Shown here piece by piece: positions 5,685-6,650 of a stretch of DNA of 6,650 bases. The notes beneath the pieces are model-generated. The model saw only the letters and a list, made by a program, of their open reading frames with translations, searched no databases and had not been told where the DNA came from. Both the position numbers and the translations under genes were made by a program. This DNA is from an uncultured Chlorobiales bacterium (GTDB lineage Bacteria; Bacteroidota; Chlorobiia; Chlorobiales; Thermochlorobacteraceae), in assembly GCA_937959145.1 (NCBI GenBank), contig CALGMC010000109.1, positions 1-6,650 of the forward strand. The letters are read 5' to 3'. The stretch's first letter is position 1. Each line of letters begins with the position of its first letter.

Positions 5685-6650
5685 TTATTCAGTGAGTTGA
5701 ATTTGCACGCGCGTCGGCACTAACCCCATTGCGTTAAGCACAAACTGTCCGTCCGTTTCTTTTTGACTGGCGTGCATATAGGCGGAAAAAATCGGCGGAA
5801 AGTTTCCTAAGTTTGTGCGGAAAAACGAGTAAATATCGACCGTGAGCGGATACTTTGATTGCGCCACAAGGGCTTGATATGGGAGCACGGCTTTTGCACC
5901 CTGTTCGTTGGCGCGAATGGCAAGCACTTTGAACTTTGTCGCGTCAGGCTCTTTGGGGTTCAGGAACGGCTTTGCGCTCGTCATGCTCACAAAGCCAATC
6001 GCCGATGAATCTTTCAAAATCGTTTCCAAGAGTTGCGCTTCGGTTACAGTGGCTTCGGCTTTATCGGAAAGTTTGATGCCAAGCGTATCTTCGAGGAAAT
6101 CGCGCCGCCCGTCTTGCTCATGTGGGAGCAGAACCCGAATGTTCATCGGTTTTCCGCCAACGGCTCCCCAGTTTGTAATTTGCCCAGAGAAAATTTCCCC
6201 GACTTGCGAGAGCCGCAATTCATCGACCATGTTTTTAGGATGAACCACCACACAAATGGCATCGCGACCAAAGCGGCTCACTTGCGCGGATTTCTTTTGC
6301 GCCTCGGCAAGTTCTTCTGGCTTCAAGCCGCCGATAATCACAGCGAAGCGCACCTCCTCGTTGAGCACAGCGGCAACCGCTTTGCGCGATTTTTCAGGGA
6401 ATATCTCAATCATGGCTTCTGCCCTACCGCTTAAAAAGTTTTGCTTCATCTGCTTAACCACTTGATGAACGGCGGGGTCAACGAGTGCGCGAATGTAGCC
6501 TTGATTCGCCGATTCCCCTCTGTTCGTCCACTCAAATAAGCGGTCAATGGCTCTGCGATACTCGTAATCGCCCGACATCGCAGTCAGCGCGTTGTAATCC
6601 TCCATCGTCAAATCGCCTTTGACAATCAACGCTTTCTGCGTGGCATCATA
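5685..6650 (-). CDS. PstS-type substrate-binding protein, 5' end cut by window
   Basis: 321 residues are visible and the frame is open to the window edge (first visible residues YDATQKALIVKG), so the true start and any signal peptide lie beyond 6650; the in-frame TTG at 6629 and ATG at 6605 are most likely internal. The fold occupies about visible residues 51-315: GYIRALVDPAVHQVV (51-65), RFAVIIGGLKPEEL (101-114), RDAICVVVHPKN (129-140), GQITNWGAVGG (156-166), EQDGRRDFLED (178-188), and AIGFVSMTSAKPFLNP (207-222). It is a diverged paralogue of the next gene: about half the residues match between the central landmark and the DG-x-RDFL motif. Like it, it lacks the canonical PstS Ser-Gly-Thr loop. 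About 50 mostly helical, charged residues precede the binding fold, more than in its neighbour, suggesting an extra N-terminal region of unknown role. In FCB bacteria similar proteins often follow ExbB/ExbD/TonB genes; whether that is so here is not visible. Confidence 0.82.
   Translation of the reverse strand, partial: YDATQKALIVKGDLTMEDYNALTAMSGDYEYRRAIDRLFEWTNRGESANQGYIRALVDPAVHQVVKQMKQNFLSGRAEAMIEIFPEKSRKAVAAVLNEEVRFAVIIGGLKPEELAEAQKKSAQVSRFGRDAICVVVHPKNMVDELRLSQVGEIFSGQITNWGAVGGKPMNIRVLLPHEQDGRRDFLEDTLGIKLSDKAEATVTEAQLLETILKDSSAIGFVSMTSAKPFLNPKEPDATKFKVLAIRANEQGAKAVLPYQALVAQSKYPLTVDIYSFFRTNLGNFPPIFSAYMHASQKETDGQFVLNAMGLVPTRVQIQLTE

Larger units (their letters stand above)
1..6650 (-). 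other. Probable single transcription unit of six genes
   Basis: All six genes share one strand with gaps of 3, 16, 14 and 30 nt and one 4-nt overlap. The longest spacer (2367-2396) is very AT-rich and has no GC-rich hairpin, so no terminator is seen between any pair. Neither a promoter nor a terminator is recognisable; both ends of the unit appear to lie outside the window. Internal promoters within coding sequence cannot be excluded. Confidence 0.6.

Noticed and set aside
6605..6629. TTG (6629) or ATG (6605) as the true start of the first binding protein
   Set aside because: The frame stays open to the window edge and neither start gives a signal peptide, which this periplasmic family needs.
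4761..6650. Firm annotation of the two binding proteins as phosphate-transport PstS
   Set aside because: No PstC, PstA, PstB or PhoU gene is in the window and the usual phosphate-contact loop is altered in both proteins.

Overview
The window is a single block of six same-strand (minus) protein genes that almost fill the sequence. Reading order runs from position 6650 down to 1. The order is: a PstS-type substrate-binding protein (5' end outside the window), a second PstS-type binding lipoprotein, a membrane diguanylate cyclase, a D-lactate dehydrogenase-type 2-hydroxyacid dehydrogenase, and two adjacent LolC/LolE-type (FtsX/MacB fold) ABC permeases, the last one running off the left edge. Gaps between genes are 3, 16, 14 and 30 nt, and the last junction is a 4-nt ATGA overlap. 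No terminator, RNA gene, CRISPR array or insertion sequence is visible, and no non-coding stretch exceeds 30 nt, so the layout fits one transcription unit whose promoter lies outside the window.

Organism: a Gram-negative bacterium, because of the Lol-type permeases and periplasmic lipoproteins. Medium GC, PstS-like proteins of a style common in the Bacteroidetes/Chlorobi (FCB) group, TTG start use and the near absence of Shine-Dalgarno sequences before five readable gene starts point to the FCB group, perhaps a Chlorobi relative such as Chloroherpeton. This placement is inference only.

How the genes may work together: the two binding proteins are diverged tandem paralogues that keep the family landmark G-x-I-x-N-W-x-x-V-G-G but replace the usual phosphate-loop Ser-Gly-Thr region with a shared D-G-[QR]-R-D-F-L-x-D motif. 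They lie directly upstream of a two-TM cyclase with a periplasmic helical domain, HAMP linker, intact GGEEF site and RxxD inhibitory site. A periplasmic ligand-sensing module feeding c-di-GMP is therefore possible, with NspS/MbaA as precedent, but it is unproven. The dehydrogenase and the lipoprotein-export type permeases look like housekeeping cargo.

The most distinctive sequence-level observation is a 23-bp exact direct repeat, with a 12-bp palindromic core, at the start of the last permease gene and inside the previous one. It is in the same reading frame both times. A degenerate third copy lies in the signal peptide of the second binding protein.
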